64,000 nt of DNA from Stentor roeselii (Eukaryota; Ciliophora; Heterotrichea; Heterotrichida; Stentoridae): NCBI GenBank assembly GCA_006503475.1, contig RSEH01000216.1, positions 1 to 64,000 of the forward strand, read 5' to 3'. This document shows, in pieces, positions 63,456 to 64,000 of the stretch (position 1 is the first letter of the stretch; each line of letters opens with the position of its first letter). A model generated the notes under the pieces. That model did not search any database. It was not told the origin of the DNA and was given only the letters and a program-made list of their open reading frames with translations. A program made the translations under genes and the position numbers.

Positions 63456-64000
63456 ATGATAGTTTTGTCACTGATTCTATCAGTAAAAGCTTGGAACTAT
63501 TCCCACCACGGCCACGACTGGGACGGCCATTGTTTAGCAGGTCGCCAGCAGACTCCAATCAACATAAACTCTTCCTTAGTTCAAGAAATCATTTATTCCG
63601 ACCCGGAGCACATGGAACTTGACTTTATTTTTAAAACTGTTTGGCTCCAAGGAATTCAAACCAACTCGACTTATGTCTTTAAAGGAGATATGGGATTCCT
63701 CACAATTTACAAAAATCGAAAAGTTTTGATGGACAAAATCAAAATAATCAATGTTCACTTTCATTCACCTGCTGAAAATCAGATCGCTGGGGAAGAATTG
63801 GACTTGGAAATGCATTTGGTTATGAAAGATCCTTACCAGAAATTTGCTTATATGGTCTTTGCTATGTTGTTTAAAGTAGGAGATAAGGATAACCGGTTTA
63901 TTAGAAGGGTTGTTGATGAGATTTCTCATGAGTTTTATTTTACTCTTGATGAAGCTTTTGAGAATCGTCGAATTAGTAACTTTTTTATGTTTGAAGGAAG
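63456..64000 (+). CDS. Alpha-carbonic anhydrase 2, truncated by the window edge
   Basis: Open from ATG 63456 to the right edge (181 codons and 2 nt). It starts MIVLSLILSVKAWNYSHHGHDWDGH, a shorter signal peptide then the same mature N-terminus as the first copy. Zinc ligands are present in NVHFHSPAEN and LEMHLV, and the Cys partner in DGHCLAG. The body is clearly a paralogue of 61850-62683, with many substitutions (FKTVWLQGIQTNS versus FKSVHLQGVQTDA), so the duplication is not recent. The LTTPPC region and any C-terminal anchor lie beyond the window. Confidence 0.93.
   Translation, partial: MIVLSLILSVKAWNYSHHGHDWDGHCLAGRQQTPININSSLVQEIIYSDPEHMELDFIFKTVWLQGIQTNSTYVFKGDMGFLTIYKNRKVLMDKIKIINVHFHSPAENQIAGEELDLEMHLVMKDPYQKFAYMVFAMLFKVGDKDNRFIRRVVDEISHEFYFTLDEAFENRRISNFFMFEG

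Noticed and set aside
1-64000. tRNA, rRNA, CRISPR, transposon, retroelement or virus-like sequence
   Set aside because: None was recognised on either strand. No integrase, reverse transcriptase, capsid or terminal-repeat signature was seen.

Overview
The window looks like macronuclear DNA of a heterotrich ciliate, most probably Stentor or a close relative. The genes read in the standard code, with TAA, TAG and TGA all ending genes. Most run hundreds to thousands of codons with no intron. The two interruptions that homology or consensus supports are removed by 15-nt introns (18200-18214 and 41107-41121), a length known from Stentor. Gene content is that of a free-living, ciliated, calcium-signalling protist: an IP3 receptor, a CDPK, kinesin-9, SNF1/AMPK and SRPK kinases, and MLH1. 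No rRNA, tRNA, CRISPR array, transposon or viral remnant was recognised.

Layout. 1-3.0 kb: a partial anoctamin-like gene with a frame break, a decayed coding stretch, and two tandem MGC-start lipidation candidates. 3.2-19.5 kb: a coiled-coil protein, a 2750-residue IP3-receptor-type calcium channel head-to-head with a CDPK, then a kinesin-9 head-to-head with a SNF1/AMPK kinase. 19.8-25.3 kb: a Sen1/senataxin-type helicase, a WDR54-like protein (the two 3' ends overlap) and a PNKP end-processing enzyme. 25.3-31.6 kb: a more AT-rich island holding a Cys-rich protein, a degenerate copy of a secreted-protein gene, a divergent WD40 protein and the intact secreted-protein gene. 31.7-43 kb: succinyl-CoA ligase beta, a second Cys-rich protein, two orphan genes, MLH1, a CAMK-like kinase, an orphan gene, a COMMD8-like protein and a PX sorting nexin. 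43-45.4 kb: two stop-riddled decayed genes. 45.4-54 kb: a PHD/ePHD reader, a TPR protein, SRPK, two small orphans and MRTO4. 54-64 kb: an importin-beta, a patatin, a J-domain membrane protein and an orphan with overlapping ends, a UAS-UIM-UBX protein, and two tandem membrane-type alpha-carbonic anhydrases, the second cut by the window edge.

Packing is extreme. Converging stop codons lie 5, 7 and 15 nt apart, one convergent pair overlaps by 73 nt, tandem genes are separated by 2, 18, 25 and 31 nt, and one same-strand trio overlaps. Eight genes have a TATAA element abutting or nearly abutting the start codon. Functional neighbours include the IP3 receptor beside the CDPK, and COMMD8 beside a sorting nexin (both endosomal-recycling families). 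All functions come from reading the sequence; no database search was possible.
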